From NCBI RefSeq assembly GCF_009827615.1, contig NZ_WTYU01000002.1:541020-605019 (forward strand): a DNA stretch of 64,000 nucleotides, written 5' to 3'. Source of the DNA: Allopontixanthobacter confluentis. GTDB lineage: Bacteria > Pseudomonadota > Alphaproteobacteria > Sphingomonadales > Sphingomonadaceae. Positions 8,054 to 17,182 of this stretch are shown piece after piece. The position numbers and the translations under genes were made by a program. Within the stretch, counting starts at the first letter, position 1; each line of letters begins with the position of its first letter. The notes beneath the pieces are model-generated. The model was given only the letters and a program-made list of their open reading frames with translations, was not told the DNA's origin and ran no database searches.

Positions 8054-9539
8054 GCCCAGCCCTTTCGACAATGATGACAATAGTGGTGGGCTGGTAGCGC
8101 GCCCGCGCCAAGGCGACAACGCCGAGCCGCTGACGATCACCGAGATTTCCGCCAAGCTGAAGCGGGTGGTGGAAGACCAGTTCGGTTTTGTGCGCCTGCG
8201 GGGCGAGCTTTCCGGCGTGAAACGCGCGACATCCGGCCATCTTTATTGCGCGCTGAAGGACGAATCCGCCGTGATCGACGGAGTTATGTGGCGCGGCAAT
8301 GCCCAGCGCCTGTCCTTCGTGCCGGAAGATGGCATAGAAGTGGTCGCCAGCGGCAAGCTGACGACATATCCGGGCCGGTCAAAATATCAGATCGTGATCG
8401 ACAGCTTGGAAATTGCCGGTGAAGGTGCGCTGCTGGCATTGCTGGAGAAAACGCGGCGGCGGCTGGAGGCAGAAGGGCTGTTTGCCCCTGAACGCAAGAA
8501 AGCACTGCCGTTCATTCCCCGCGTGATTGGTGTGGTCACTTCGCCCACCGGCGCCGTCATCCGCGATATTCTGCACCGGCTGTCCGACAGGTTTCCCAGC
8601 CATGTGCTGGTGTGGCCGGTGCTGGTGCAGGGGCAAGGTTCGGCCGAACAGGTGGCAGCAGCAGTGCGCGGCTTTTCCGAGATGAAGACCGGCGGACCAG
8701 TGCCGCGCCCTGATCTGGTGATTGTCGCGCGCGGGGGCGGGTCGATCGAGGATTTGTGGGGCTTCAACGAAGAAGTGGTGGTGCGGGCAATTGCCGATTG
8801 CACCATCCCGATCATTTCTGCCGTGGGCCATGAAACAGACACCACCCTGGCGGATTTTGCCGCCGACCGGCGTGCGCCCACACCCACGGCTGCCGCTGAA
8901 ATGGCGGTGCCGGTGCGGGCCGAATTGCTGGCGGCGGTCGAAGACCTCGGCCTGCGGCAGAAACGTGCCGCGCCGCGCCCGGTAATGCTGGGCCGCGAAC
9001 GGTTGCAGGCACGGGTCCAGCGATTGCCGCGGCCCGAAGTTCTGTTGCAGCCACAGGCGCAAAAGCTGGACGATTTGGCCGAACGTCTGCGGCGCGGCCT
9101 GTCAGACCGGGCGGCGCAGGCCCGTGCCTTGCTGATGGCAGACAAGGCCCGCCTGTCAGCACCGCTGCTCATGTCGCGGGTGGACCGTGCGCGGGACCGG
9201 CTGGCGGCAGCGCGGCTGTTGCCATCACTGGTGGCAAACCGCAGCGCACGCGAACAGGAACGCTTCGCCGCGCTGGAACGGCTGTATCTTTCGCTCAATC
9301 CCAAGGCCCCGCTGGCGCGCGGTTTTGTGCTGGTAAAGGGCGAAGGCGGCAGTTTGATCCGCAGCAAGGTGGCGGCAGAAACGCAGGCGCTGCTGACGAT
9401 CGAATTTGCGGATGGATCGCTGGACGCGGTTCCTGTGGAGGCGGGTTCCGGCAGCCAGCAGACCGCTGCGCCTGCCCGGCCGGCCAAAAAATCACGCCCG
9501 CCTGCAACCAGCGGACGACAAGAGGATTTGTTTGGTTGA
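8052..9539 (+). CDS. xseA: Exodeoxyribonuclease VII large subunit XseA
   Basis: The large subunit of exonuclease VII, which degrades single-stranded DNA with XseB. The 495-residue protein has an N-terminal OB domain ([24 protein letters not shown], then [19 protein letters not shown]) and the catalytic core ([72 protein letters not shown]). The C-terminal half is helical and Arg-rich, with LARGFVLV near the end. ATG 8052 gives the N-terminus expected in sphingomonads. No xseB lies in the window. Confidence 0.96.
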   Translation: MPSPFDNDDNSGGLVARPRQGDNAEPLTITEISAKLKRVVEDQFGFVRLRGELSGVKRATSGHLYCALKDESAVIDGVMWRGNAQRLSFVPEDGIEVVASGKLTTYPGRSKYQIVIDSLEIAGEGALLALLEKTRRRLEAEGLFAPERKKALPFIPRVIGVVTSPTGAVIRDILHRLSDRFPSHVLVWPVLVQGQGSAEQVAAAVRGFSEMKTGGPVPRPDLVIVARGGGSIEDLWGFNEEVVVRAIADCTIPIISAVGHETDTTLADFAADRRAPTPTAAAEMAVPVRAELLAAVEDLGLRQKRAAPRPVMLGRERLQARVQRLPRPEVLLQPQAQKLDDLAERLRRGLSDRAAQARALLMADKARLSAPLLMSRVDRARDRLAAARLLPSLVANRSAREQERFAALERLYLSLNPKAPLARGFVLVKGEGGSLIRSKVAAETQALLTIEFADGSLDAVPVEAGSGSQQTAAPARPAKKSRPPATSGRQEDLFG

Positions 9540-9562
9540 GCCATCCTTGCTAAAGAGCGGCC

Positions 9563-9766
9563 ATGTTGATGTCTTCAAGTGATAGCGCCGCCAAACTGAT
9601 TTTTGGCCCCAATGGTTTCCGCGTGATGCGGCCCGGCCAGCACGTCTTGTGCGCGGTTTCCGGCCAGGTCATTCCGCTGGAGGAACTGCGCTATTGGAGC
9701 GTGGAATTGCAGGAACCCTATGCCAGTGCGGAAATCGCCACCAGGCGCGCGCTGGAAAAGGGATGA
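9563..9766 (+). CDS. DUF2093 domain protein
   Basis: A 67-residue conserved alphaproteobacterial protein of unknown function. It shows the DUF2093 pattern: FGPNGFRVMRPGQHVLCAVSGQVIPLEELRYWSVELQEPYASAE. It starts 23 bases after xseA and overlaps the following M23 peptidase gene (ATGA at 9763-9766), so it sits between the two in a probable operon. ATG 9569 is an alternative start two codons in. Confidence 0.88.
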   Translation: MLMSSSDSAAKLIFGPNGFRVMRPGQHVLCAVSGQVIPLEELRYWSVELQEPYASAEIATRRALEKG

Positions 9767-10746
9767 CTGCTTTGTCGTTTTCCCGCCAGTTTGCGGCGGC
9801 ATCATTGGCCTGCAGTCTGCTTTCTGCCTGTAATGTCGTTCCTGCGCCTGCTTCAGCGCCCGCCTCAACACCTGTTTCAACCGCCACTGCAACGGTCCAG
9901 CCAGTGCGGGCAGCACCGGTTGCCCCGTCCTCTCCTGCCACGTCTTCTCCTGCCCCTGCTGCCGCGCTGACAGGGCGCCCCGGACCGTCCACTTTCACTT
10001 ATGCGGGAAAATTGACGCAAGGCGGGTGGATGCGCGGGCAGGCACCCGGTGGCAGCGTATCGGCACACCTTGGCGACCAGCCGCTGGTGCTGGATTCGCA
10101 AGGCCGTTTCTTTGCCGCATTCGACCGGGATGCAGCGCCTGTCGCGGCATTACAGGCCCGGCTGGCCGATGGCACCACCATTGAAAGCCCTGTATCCATT
10201 CAGCCGCGCGCATGGAATATCGAACGGGTCAATCTGGCGCGCAATCAGGGCGGGCCAAGCGAAGAATTCATGCGCCGCCGGCGGCCTGAACTGGCGCAGA
10301 TCAACGCGGCGCGGGCCGTCAATGCCAATAGCGATGGGTGGCAGCAGGATTTCATCTGGCCGGTCAAAGGCCGCATTTCCGGCCGGTTCGGTTCGCAGCG
10401 CATTTATGCAGGCGTGCCGGGCAGCTATCATTCGGGCATCGACATTGCGACCGGTGAAAACGGCACAGCCTATGTTGCGCCTGCTGACGGGGTTGTGGTG
10501 CTGGCCACGCAATCGGCCTTCTCGCTTGAGGGATATCTGCTGATTATCGACCATGGGATGGGCCTCAACAGCGCATTTCTGCACAATTCCAGCCTGGCGG
10601 TGAAACAGGGCGATGTGGTCCGGCAGGGCCAGCATATCGGCAATATCGGATCGACTGGCAGCGCCACCGGCCCGCATCTTCACTGGAGCCTGAAATGGCA
10701 GGACACCCGGCTTGATCCGCTGCTGTTTACAGGGCCGATGGGGTAG
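9763..10746 (+). CDS. M23-family peptidoglycan endopeptidase, predicted lipoprotein
   Basis: A 327-residue secreted protein. An N-terminal signal with lipobox LLSAC is followed by an Ala/Pro/Thr-rich linker, then a C-terminal M23 (LytM-type) domain. The zinc-ligand pattern is intact: SYHSGIDIATG (His and Asp) and GPHLHWSLKW (HxH). A further His is in SAFLHNSSL, and GSTGSATGPHLH is typical of the active site. The likely job is cleaving peptidoglycan crosslinks or acting in daughter-cell separation, at the envelope. ATG 9763 overlaps the preceding stop and places the signal peptide at the N-terminus. Confidence 0.93.
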   Translation: MTALSFSRQFAAASLACSLLSACNVVPAPASAPASTPVSTATATVQPVRAAPVAPSSPATSSPAPAAALTGRPGPSTFTYAGKLTQGGWMRGQAPGGSVSAHLGDQPLVLDSQGRFFAAFDRDAAPVAALQARLADGTTIESPVSIQPRAWNIERVNLARNQGGPSEEFMRRRRPELAQINAARAVNANSDGWQQDFIWPVKGRISGRFGSQRIYAGVPGSYHSGIDIATGENGTAYVAPADGVVVLATQSAFSLEGYLLIIDHGMGLNSAFLHNSSLAVKQGDVVRQGQHIGNIGSTGSATGPHLHWSLKWQDTRLDPLLFTGPMG

Positions 10747-10779
10747 GTTGGTGATGCACGGCTGGCGGAGGTGCGAGCC

Positions 10780-11769
10780 ATGCGGCCACTACGCCTGATA
10801 CTGGTTTTCCTGCTGCTGCTGGCATTGGCTCCGGGGACGTGGGTTCGCAGCGCCTTTCCGCCGGCTGATCTGGCAGCGGCAGTGCAGGTTACGCCTTTAC
10901 CGCTGGATGTGCGCCATGCCGCCAGCATCGACATTGTGCGTGGTTGGCGGCTGACCAGCCAGAATGACCATTTCGGCGGCTATTCGGCATTGCTGGCCCT
11001 GCCCGGCGGAACGCTGCTGGCGGCCAGCGACAGGGGCCGGTCGCTGCGGTTGCATGTGTCAGACCAGGGGCCGGTGGCTGCGGGCATGGGCTTCATGTCG
11101 GGCACGTCTGACACGGACAAACATCTGGTCGATATCGAATCCATGACGCGCGACCCGGCAACCGGGCGCATCTGGGTGGGGTATGAAGGGGCCAATGCGA
11201 TTGACCGTCTGGACGGCGATATGGCGGGCGCCACAAGAGTGCGACCGACCGCGATGCAGCGCTGGTCGGAAAATAGCGGGGCAGAGGCGATGGTGCGGCT
11301 GGCGGATGGGCGCTTTATCGTGCTGGCCGAAGGGTCCCGCAGAGCAAGTGACACCGCCTTTCCCGGCGTGCTGTTTGCCAGTGACCCGATTGGCGGCGGG
11401 GCGGGGCAGACATTCCGCTTTGCTGCGCCTGACAATTATCGCCCGGTCGATATGGTACAGATACCTGACGGGCGCGTGCTGGTGCTGGTGCGCCGGTTCC
11501 ATCTTGGCCTGCCGCCACGGTTCACCACCCGGCTGATGGTGGCAGACCCTGCCGATATTCGTGCAGGCGGCCTTTGGAAAGGAACGGTGATCGCCAGTTT
11601 TGCAGCGCCCTTGCCGTCCGACAATTATGAAGGAATTGCCGTCCGGCCGCGCGCGGATGGCAGGCTGGATTTATGGATGATATCGGACGATAATCGCGCC
11701 AGTTTTCAGCAGACATTGCTGCTGCAGATGCGTTGGGATCCACGCGCAACCCACGTCCAGCAACAATAA
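10780..11769 (+). CDS. Secreted esterase-like/phytase-like beta-propeller protein
   Basis: A 329-residue protein with an N-terminal hydrophobic signal (LRLILVFLLLLALAPG). The body matches the 'esterase-like activity of phytase' family: GWRLTSQNDHFGGYSALLALPGGTLLAASDRGR, DIESMTRDPATGRIWVGYEGANAIDRLD, and the closing DNYEGIAVRPRADGRLDLWMISDDNRASFQQTLLLQMRW. It is probably periplasmic. ATG 10780 is preferred over GTG 10771 because GGCGGAG lies about 10 bases upstream. The substrate is unknown. It follows the M23 peptidase by 33 bases and is probably co-transcribed. Confidence 0.85.
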   Translation: MRPLRLILVFLLLLALAPGTWVRSAFPPADLAAAVQVTPLPLDVRHAASIDIVRGWRLTSQNDHFGGYSALLALPGGTLLAASDRGRSLRLHVSDQGPVAAGMGFMSGTSDTDKHLVDIESMTRDPATGRIWVGYEGANAIDRLDGDMAGATRVRPTAMQRWSENSGAEAMVRLADGRFIVLAEGSRRASDTAFPGVLFASDPIGGGAGQTFRFAAPDNYRPVDMVQIPDGRVLVLVRRFHLGLPPRFTTRLMVADPADIRAGGLWKGTVIASFAAPLPSDNYEGIAVRPRADGRLDLWMISDDNRASFQQTLLLQMRWDPRATHVQQQ

Positions 11770-11814
11770 CGCGAGGGATTCTTGCGGGGATTCTGGCAGG
11801 ATTTCAGGCAAACG

Positions 11815-11845
11815 AAAAGGCGCGCGATTGTGACGCGCGCCTTTT
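11815..11845. terminator. Bidirectional rho-independent terminator
   Basis: A perfect 12-bp stem: AAAAGGCGCGCG at 11815-11826 pairs with CGCGCGCCTTTT at 11834-11845, with a 7-base loop. The A and T runs at the two ends make it usable in both directions. It lies between the convergent esterase-like gene (+) and rpmB (-). Confidence 0.9.
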
Positions 11846-11931
11846 CAGTTTGTATTTAAGCAGGGTAATCTGACTGGCACACTTGCCAGTCCGGCAGCCA
11901 GCCCGCAGGCCAGCTACACCGCAGTGGCCTT

Positions 11932-12234
11932 TCAGGCTGCTGCTGTTGCCGCTGTTGCTTCTGCCTTGGCCAGTTCACGCTTCACCTTGCGGGCGCGATC
12001 GCTGAGCTTTTCATTCTTGGTCTTGAGCAGCCAGTTGTCCAGGCCGCCGACGTGTTCGACAGAACGCAGGCCATTGGTGGACACGCGGAACTTGAAGCTG
12101 CGGTCCAGCTTCTCGCTCATCAGCGTGACATTCTGCAGGTTGGGCAGGAAGACACGCTTGGTCTTGTTGTTGGCGTGGCTTACGTTGTTGCCTACCTGGC
12201 GGCCTTTGCCGGTCAGTTCGCAGATGCGCGACAT
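11932..12234 (-). CDS. rpmB: 50S ribosomal protein L28
   Basis: A 100-residue ribosomal protein of the large subunit. It has the canonical [36 protein letters not shown] start and the [22 protein letters not shown] segment. The C-terminus is Lys/Ala-rich. Transcription is monocistronic on the minus strand, with its terminator at 11815-11845. The 160-base region upstream, shared with tadA, must hold the promoters of both genes. Confidence 0.98.
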   Translation of the reverse strand: MSRICELTGKGRQVGNNVSHANNKTKRVFLPNLQNVTLMSEKLDRSFKFRVSTNGLRSVEHVGGLDNWLLKTKNEKLSDRARKVKRELAKAEATAATAAA

Positions 12235-12396
12235 GATAAATCTCGTTCGATTGCGGACCCGGTGAAATTGTCCGGGGCCATTGTTACTTACGGAAAGCGG
12301 GGCGCTTAACGGGGGCTACCCGAATCGTCAAGCAAGAGAGCGCATGGCAGATCACCTTTCTTGCGCGCCGCGCGCACAGGCCCTAGCATATTTCCG

Positions 12397-12858
12397 ATGA
12401 ACACATGGCCCCTACCCGAGCCGATGGAGCAGGCGCTGCGCCATGCGCAGGCATCGGCCGCTGCCGGTGAAGTGCCGGTGGGCGCGGTGGTGACGCGGCA
12501 CGGGCAGATCATTTGTGCAGCCCATAATGCGCCGCGCACCCTGCATGATCCCACGGCCCATGCCGAAATGGTGGCGATTCGCGAAGCTGCGCGCAGGCTG
12601 GGTCAGGTAAGGCTGGATGATTGCGAATTATGGGTCACGCTGGAGCCATGCGCCATGTGCGCCGGGGCCATCGTGCATGCGCGATTCGCCAAGCTGTATT
12701 ATGGCGCATCTGACCCCAAGGGCGGCGCGGTGGAACATGGCGCACGGCTGTTCGATCAGCCGACCTGCCTGCACCGGCCCGAAATCTACAGCGGTATTGG
12801 CGAACAGCCCGCAGCCGACATGCTGCGGCAATTTTTCCGGGAACGGCGAGGCAGCTAA
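12397..12858 (+). CDS. tadA: tRNA-specific adenosine deaminase TadA (nucleoside deaminase family)
   Basis: A zinc-dependent deaminase that converts A34 to inosine in tRNA-Arg(ACG). The motifs are intact: HAEMVAIREAA with the zinc-ligand His and catalytic Glu, and EPCAMCAGAIVHARF with the two zinc-ligand cysteines. The 153-residue length is typical. ATG 12397 matches the conserved N-terminus; an in-frame start at 12361 would add 12 unconserved residues. A related nucleoside deaminase cannot be fully excluded, but the FDQP and ADMLRQFFRERR end fit TadA. Confidence 0.92.
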   Translation: MNTWPLPEPMEQALRHAQASAAAGEVPVGAVVTRHGQIICAAHNAPRTLHDPTAHAEMVAIREAARRLGQVRLDDCELWVTLEPCAMCAGAIVHARFAKLYYGASDPKGGAVEHGARLFDQPTCLHRPEIYSGIGEQPAADMLRQFFRERRGS

Positions 12859-12877
12859 CCTGCGGTCTCCGCGCGGC

Positions 12878-13336
12878 CTAGTCGAATTTTGAAAGGTCGG
12901 TTGGGGTGTCGGCAGGGGTGCCAGCTGGGGTGGATGCAGAATGGTCGAACCATGGCTTTGCATCAGCGCGGAACAGCATCACCACAGCCACCAATTGCAT
13001 CAGATTGATTACCACGGCCATGATCAGCGCAGGCCCGGTTGCCGTGGCAAGAGTGGTCGGCAGACTGAGCAGGCCAATCGCAGTGAAGGCGACCAGAAAC
13101 CATTTGGCGATGGAACTGCCGCGCCGGGCAATGAAATACCACAGCACCAGCGACACAGCCATGCCCAGGCTGAACATCACAATCACGGCCCCTGCGCCCC
13201 AACCCAACTGCGCCACTGCCGGATCGCTTTGCATCTGCGCGACTATCCGTTCGTAGGATAATACCAGATTCACCACGCCCACGACGAGCGAGCCGAGATA
13301 CAGACGTTCAAACAAGACAATGGAATTCGGACGCAT
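12878..13336 (-). CDS. Small integral membrane protein, unknown function
   Basis: A 152-residue protein with four predicted membrane segments: LYLGSLVVGVVNLVLSY, VIVMFSLGMAVSLVLWYFIA, WFLVAFTAIGLLSLPTTLAT and ALIMAVVINLMQLVAVVMLF. A Thr/Pro-rich tail (STPAGTPADTPTDLSKFD) follows. The MRPNSIVLFERLYLGSL start at 13336 is preferred over an upstream in-frame ATG at 13432, because the membrane domain then begins normally. I recall similar proteins from sphingomonads, but no function is known to me. It stands alone between tadA and nadC. Confidence 0.7.
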   Translation of the reverse strand: MRPNSIVLFERLYLGSLVVGVVNLVLSYERIVAQMQSDPAVAQLGWGAGAVIVMFSLGMAVSLVLWYFIARRGSSIAKWFLVAFTAIGLLSLPTTLATATGPALIMAVVINLMQLVAVVMLFRADAKPWFDHSASTPAGTPADTPTDLSKFD

Positions 13337-13491
13337 CGACACAATCCCCCCTAACGATTGCTGGCCCCCCTTACGATGGCTGGCGCAATTGTGGGCCAAC
13401 AACCGGCTGGTTACAAATAATTTATGCGCCATAGGCGAGCGGGGTGGCCTGTCAAATCAGCTTCGGGAAGTGATTATATGGGCTTAGAGCG

Positions 13492-14352
13492 TCACAGCGG
13501 TTTGAAATCCAGGCCGATGTCGGCTGCAGGCGCGCTTTGGGTCAGGCGGCCCACCGAGACATAATTGACCCCTGTTGCTGCCTTGGCCGCAATAGTATCG
13601 AGGTTGATGCCGCCCGATGCCTCTGTGGGCACACGCCCTGCGACCAGCGCGACAGCCGCGCGCAAGGTAGCCGGGTCCATGTTGTCGAGCAGCAAATGAT
13701 CTGCCCCTGCTGCCAGCGCGGGTTCGATCTGGTCGATGCGGTCCACTTCGCAGATAATTCTCGGCACACCGGCATCGCGGGCCCGGCGCACTGCGGTGCC
13801 GACATCGCCTGCCACGGCCACGTGATTGTCCTTGATCATGGCTGCATCCCACAGGCCCATGCGGTGGTTTTGCGCGCCGCCCTGGCGGGTGGCGTATTTT
13901 TCCAGATGGCGCAGGCCGGGAATGGTCTTGCGCGTATCCAGCAGCACGCAGGTCTGGCTGTCCATCGCATCCACATATTGCCGCGCCATGGTGGCAATGC
14001 CGGACAAATGCTGCACTGTATTCAGGGCGCTGCGTTCGGCAGTCAGCATGGCGCGGGCATTGCCTGAAAGCCGCATCAGATCAGTGCCCGCAGGCACTCT
14101 GTCGCCGTCTTCCACCAGCAGTTCTATATCCATATCGCCTTGCAGGCTGCGGAAAAACGCGACCGCAATCGGCAGTCCTGCCACCACAATGGCATCGCGG
14201 CTGTCCATCACGCCGGAAAAGCGCGCATCTGCCGGGATCACGCTTTCTGACGTAACATCATGCCCGCCGCCCGGCAGACCCACACCAAGGTCTTCTGCAA
14301 GGGTAGCGCGAACAAATTCGCTGAGGTCAAAGCCTTCGATTGCAAAGCCCAT
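13492..14352 (-). CDS. nadC: Nicotinate-nucleotide pyrophosphorylase (quinolinate phosphoribosyltransferase) NadC
   Basis: Converts quinolinate and PRPP to nicotinate mononucleotide in de novo NAD synthesis. The family core is visible: ALNTVQHLSGIATMARQYVD, LDTRKTIPGLRHLEKYATRQGGAQNHRMGLWDAAMIKDNH, and a C-terminal EASGGINLDTIAAKAATGVNYVSVGRLTQS. The start at 14352 (MGFAIEGFDLSEFV) lies one base after the stop of the LytTR regulator gene, so the two may be co-transcribed. nadA and nadB are not in the window. Confidence 0.96.
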   Translation of the reverse strand: MGFAIEGFDLSEFVRATLAEDLGVGLPGGGHDVTSESVIPADARFSGVMDSRDAIVVAGLPIAVAFFRSLQGDMDIELLVEDGDRVPAGTDLMRLSGNARAMLTAERSALNTVQHLSGIATMARQYVDAMDSQTCVLLDTRKTIPGLRHLEKYATRQGGAQNHRMGLWDAAMIKDNHVAVAGDVGTAVRRARDAGVPRIICEVDRIDQIEPALAAGADHLLLDNMDPATLRAAVALVAGRVPTEASGGINLDTIAAKAATGVNYVSVGRLTQSAPAADIGLDFKPL

Positions 14353-14353
14353 C

Positions 14354-15151
14354 TTAATGCACAAACCGGGCAACAACGTCGCGATAGGACCGGCTGACTT
14401 TCACTTCCGCGCCGGAATCCAGCACCAGGAAACATTCGCCATTGGTATGCGGTTTCACTTGCCGCACCTGATCAAGGTTGACGATGGTGGACCGGTGGAC
14501 GCGCTGGAACTTGCGCGGATCGAGCCTGCGTTCAAGATCCTTCATCGTTTCGCGCAGGATGAGCGAATTGTCGCCGGTGTAAATGCACATGTAGTCGCCT
14601 GCCGCTTCGATATGTTCGATCGAGCCGACTTCAACGCGGAAAATCTGCCCGCGATCCTTGATGTTGATGAGCTTTTCAAACCGGTCACTGGTTTCTGTCT
14701 CTGCCTCGGCAAATTCCTCCGCTGCGTCAGGGGCGACTTCGGCCAGAACATTCATCAGATTTACCGCTTCTTCGGCGGACCGTTTTTCCGCCAGACGCAC
14801 GCGCACCCGCTCGACTGTATCGGCCAGCTTGTCCACATCGACAGGCTTCATCAGATAATTGACGGCATTGGCTTCGAACGCGCGAATGGCGTGTTCCTGA
14901 TAGGCAGTCACAAACACGAACAGCGGCGGTTCAATTTCCATCACGCCCTTGACCACACTGAACCCGTCAAAACCGGGCATTTCGATGTCGAGAAATACCA
15001 GATCGGGCTTTTCGGTCTTGATCTTGCGGATGGCTTCGCGCCCGTTGGCGCAGGTTTCGATCACTTCAATATCGTCAAAGGCTTCCAGCCGCAGTTGCAG
15101 CCCCTGAATGGCGAGTTTTTCATCATCAACGATGATTGTGCGAATAGTCAT
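14354..15151 (-). CDS. LytTR-family response regulator
   Basis: A 265-residue response regulator. The receiver domain (about residues 1-120) has the acidic pocket DDE at 9-11, phospho-acceptor Asp55 in LVFLDIEMPGFDG, Thr82 and Lys102 in LMKPVD. A Glu/Ala-rich linker leads to a C-terminal LytTR DNA-binding domain (about 165-265) with VHRSTIVNLDQVRQVKPHTNGECFLVLDSGAEVKVSRSY. Its start overlaps the stop of the partner histidine kinase gene by four bases. It probably controls envelope or export genes, as many LytTR regulators do, but the target is unknown. Confidence 0.95.
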   Translation of the reverse strand: MTIRTIIVDDEKLAIQGLQLRLEAFDDIEVIETCANGREAIRKIKTEKPDLVFLDIEMPGFDGFSVVKGVMEIEPPLFVFVTAYQEHAIRAFEANAVNYLMKPVDVDKLADTVERVRVRLAEKRSAEEAVNLMNVLAEVAPDAAEEFAEAETETSDRFEKLINIKDRGQIFRVEVGSIEHIEAAGDYMCIYTGDNSLILRETMKDLERRLDPRKFQRVHRSTIVNLDQVRQVKPHTNGECFLVLDSGAEVKVSRSYRDVVARFVH

Positions 15152-16437
15152 ATGTTTGATCCGATCGTGCGCCCCACGGGATGTATGTTCGTCTGCGATG
15201 ACGTAATGGTTGACGCGGCCTTGGGTTTCTCAGTCTGTGATGTGCTTGTGGACGGGTTTGGGGATGCGGTTGGGTTCTGGCCAGCGTCGAGCGATATGCG
15301 CGCCTTTTCCGGCGCGGGGTTGTCAGTATCCGATGTCTCATACGGCAATTCGATCACCACCGTAAATCCGCCCTCGGGAGGAGTGCGGATTTCGAACAGA
15401 TGATCATCGCCGTATGCTTGTGCCAGCCGATCGCGGATATTGGCGAGGCCGACCCCTGTCGACATCGCCCGTCCCTGCCCCGTCATGGCACCGGGAAGGG
15501 TGTGGCGCGGCGTGGCAGAGTTCAACCCCGGACCGGTATCGGAAACGGTGACGCGCAGCCGCTGTCCGACGAGTTGCGCTGCAACGCTGATCTGCGCGCC
15601 TTCTTCCTGCGGCGAAACTGCGTATTTGATGGCATTTTCCACCAACGGTTGCAGCAGCATGGAGGGCAGGAAAGCCTTGGCCGCTTCGGGATCGATTCGG
15701 AAATCGGGCCGCAGCCGTTCTTCAAACCGCATCAGTTCGATGCCCAGATACAGCTTCAGCGTATCCACTTCCTGTGCCAGCGACACCTTGCCGCCGGGCT
15801 GCGTAACCAGCGTGTGGCGCAGAAAGGATGACAGGCGCGTCAGCATGGCATTGGCGGGTTCTGTCTGCTTCAGCAGCACCAGCGTGCTGATGGAATTAAG
15901 CGTGTTGAACAGGAAATGCGGGTTCAGCTGATACCGCAGCATGGCCAGCTGGGCGCTGGTCGCCTGCGCTTCCAGCCGTTCCAGCCGGTCGGTCTGTTCT
16001 TCCACCTGCAGGAAGTAATTGATGGCGTAATACAGCGCCGACCATGCGCCCAGCAGGGTCATCGGAATATAGAACAGGCCGATCACCAATTGGGCAAAAG
16101 ATGGCCCGCCAGTTGGCCGTGTCAGGCTGAAAACCCAGGCTTCGATGAAGGTGAACAGGCTGACGGCAATTACCAGCACGATGCTGGTCATGCCCCATGT
16201 CACCACAGGTCTGCGCTGGATCAGGTGACGGTAGATGACCGATAGCACCAACGTGACGGAAAAGCCGGTAATCGCCTCTATCAGCAGCAGAACCAGGAAA
16301 GACGGGGGTTGCTGGTTGGCCAGCGCGCTCATCGCGCGGAACAAGAACAGGCCGGACCAGCCCGCAATCTGCAGGTTCCAGAACGCCCGGTTCTTGTTGC
16401 GGAAGAAGGGTGTTGGTTTGAAGGGCAGCATTACCAT
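15148..16437 (-). CDS. LytS/YehU-type sensor histidine kinase (His_kinase family)
   Basis: A 429-residue membrane sensor. The N-terminal about 150 residues hold about four hydrophobic segments. A short coiled linker (QVEEQTDRLERLEAQATSAQLAML) leads to the His_kinase domain, with the phospho-accepting His in YQLNPHFLFNTLNSIS. The ATPase domain has LQPLVENAIKYA (N box) and VSDTGPGL (G1). A low-complexity Pro/Ser/Thr tail of about 65 residues is poorly conserved and unusual. ATG 16437 or 16431 may be the start. It forms a cotranscribed pair with the LytTR regulator. Confidence 0.94.
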   Translation of the reverse strand: MVMLPFKPTPFFRNKNRAFWNLQIAGWSGLFLFRAMSALANQQPPSFLVLLLIEAITGFSVTLVLSVIYRHLIQRRPVVTWGMTSIVLVIAVSLFTFIEAWVFSLTRPTGGPSFAQLVIGLFYIPMTLLGAWSALYYAINYFLQVEEQTDRLERLEAQATSAQLAMLRYQLNPHFLFNTLNSISTLVLLKQTEPANAMLTRLSSFLRHTLVTQPGGKVSLAQEVDTLKLYLGIELMRFEERLRPDFRIDPEAAKAFLPSMLLQPLVENAIKYAVSPQEEGAQISVAAQLVGQRLRVTVSDTGPGLNSATPRHTLPGAMTGQGRAMSTGVGLANIRDRLAQAYGDDHLFEIRTPPEGGFTVVIELPYETSDTDNPAPEKARISLDAGQNPTASPNPSTSTSQTEKPKAASTITSSQTNIHPVGRTIGSNI

Positions 16438-16529
16438 GACAGCCAGCCTAGCCGATTTTGCAGCATTCCGTCAGATTGTTTTGCGGAAATGCGATCATGG
16501 GATAGGATGTCGGCTGAGGAGAGAAGCTG

Positions 16530-17144
16530 ATGGGTATGGAACAGAAACTGAGCCATGGCGCGATAGAGCGCGCGAAATTCCGCGAAATGAAGGAAGGCAC
16601 TGCCGAAGACTGGGCACTGATCGGCGGACATTTCCGAGAATTTGCCTCAGGCGTGGCGGACCGTGTTCTGGACCATCTCAAGCTGCTGGACGGTGATTTT
16701 GGCGGGTTTCCAATCTGCCGTCTGGAACATTCCCTGCAAACCGCAACGCGCGCCTACCGTGACGGACGGGATGAACAATATGTAGTGATGGCGTTGCTGC
16801 ATGACATTGGCGATACGCTGGGCAGTTTCAACCATCCGGACGTGGCAGCAGCCATATTGAAGCCGTTTATCAGCGAAGAACTGCACTGGATTTGCCAGCA
16901 TCACGGCCATTTTCAGGGCTATTACTATTTCCACTATCTCGGCATGGACCGCGAATCGCGCGAACAGTTCCGCAGCAGCCCCTATTTCGATGCGTGCGCG
17001 GAATTCTGCGAAAAATACGATCAGGCCGCGTTCGATGGCGATTATGAAAGTGAAAGTCTGGAGTTTTTCGAACCGATGGTGCGCCGCGTGATGGCACGCC
17101 CATTGGCCACGCTCTATAAAATGGAAGAAACAGCAGACGCTTGA
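16530..17144 (+). CDS. HD-domain protein, possibly a PhnZ-like oxygenase
   Basis: A 204-residue cytosolic protein with a metal-binding HD domain: His in CRLEHSLQTATRA, the HD doublet in ALLHDIGDTLGSFNHPD, then HWICQHHGHFQG. A conserved aromatic stretch GYYYFHYLGMDRESRE follows. The layout H...HD...H...H and the length resemble the mixed-valent di-iron HD oxygenases (PhnZ/MIOX-like) more than classical phosphohydrolases, but this is inference. The start is supported by GGAGAG 8-13 bases upstream of ATG 16530. It stands alone, with no phosphonate genes nearby. Confidence 0.8.
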   Translation: MGMEQKLSHGAIERAKFREMKEGTAEDWALIGGHFREFASGVADRVLDHLKLLDGDFGGFPICRLEHSLQTATRAYRDGRDEQYVVMALLHDIGDTLGSFNHPDVAAAILKPFISEELHWICQHHGHFQGYYYFHYLGMDRESREQFRSSPYFDACAEFCEKYDQAAFDGDYESESLEFFEPMVRRVMARPLATLYKMEETADA

Positions 17145-17148
17145 AATA

Positions 17149-17182
17149 CAGGCAGGGCCGGCTTTATGGCTGGCCCTGCCTG
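17149..17182. terminator. Strong inverted repeat between convergent genes
   Basis: CAGGCAGGGCCGGC at 17149-17162 pairs with GCTGGCCCTGCCTG at 17169-17182 (one mismatch, 6-base loop). It lies just after the HD gene and its right arm falls inside the last codons of the convergent metalloprotease gene. It probably terminates at least the plus-strand transcript. Confidence 0.65.
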
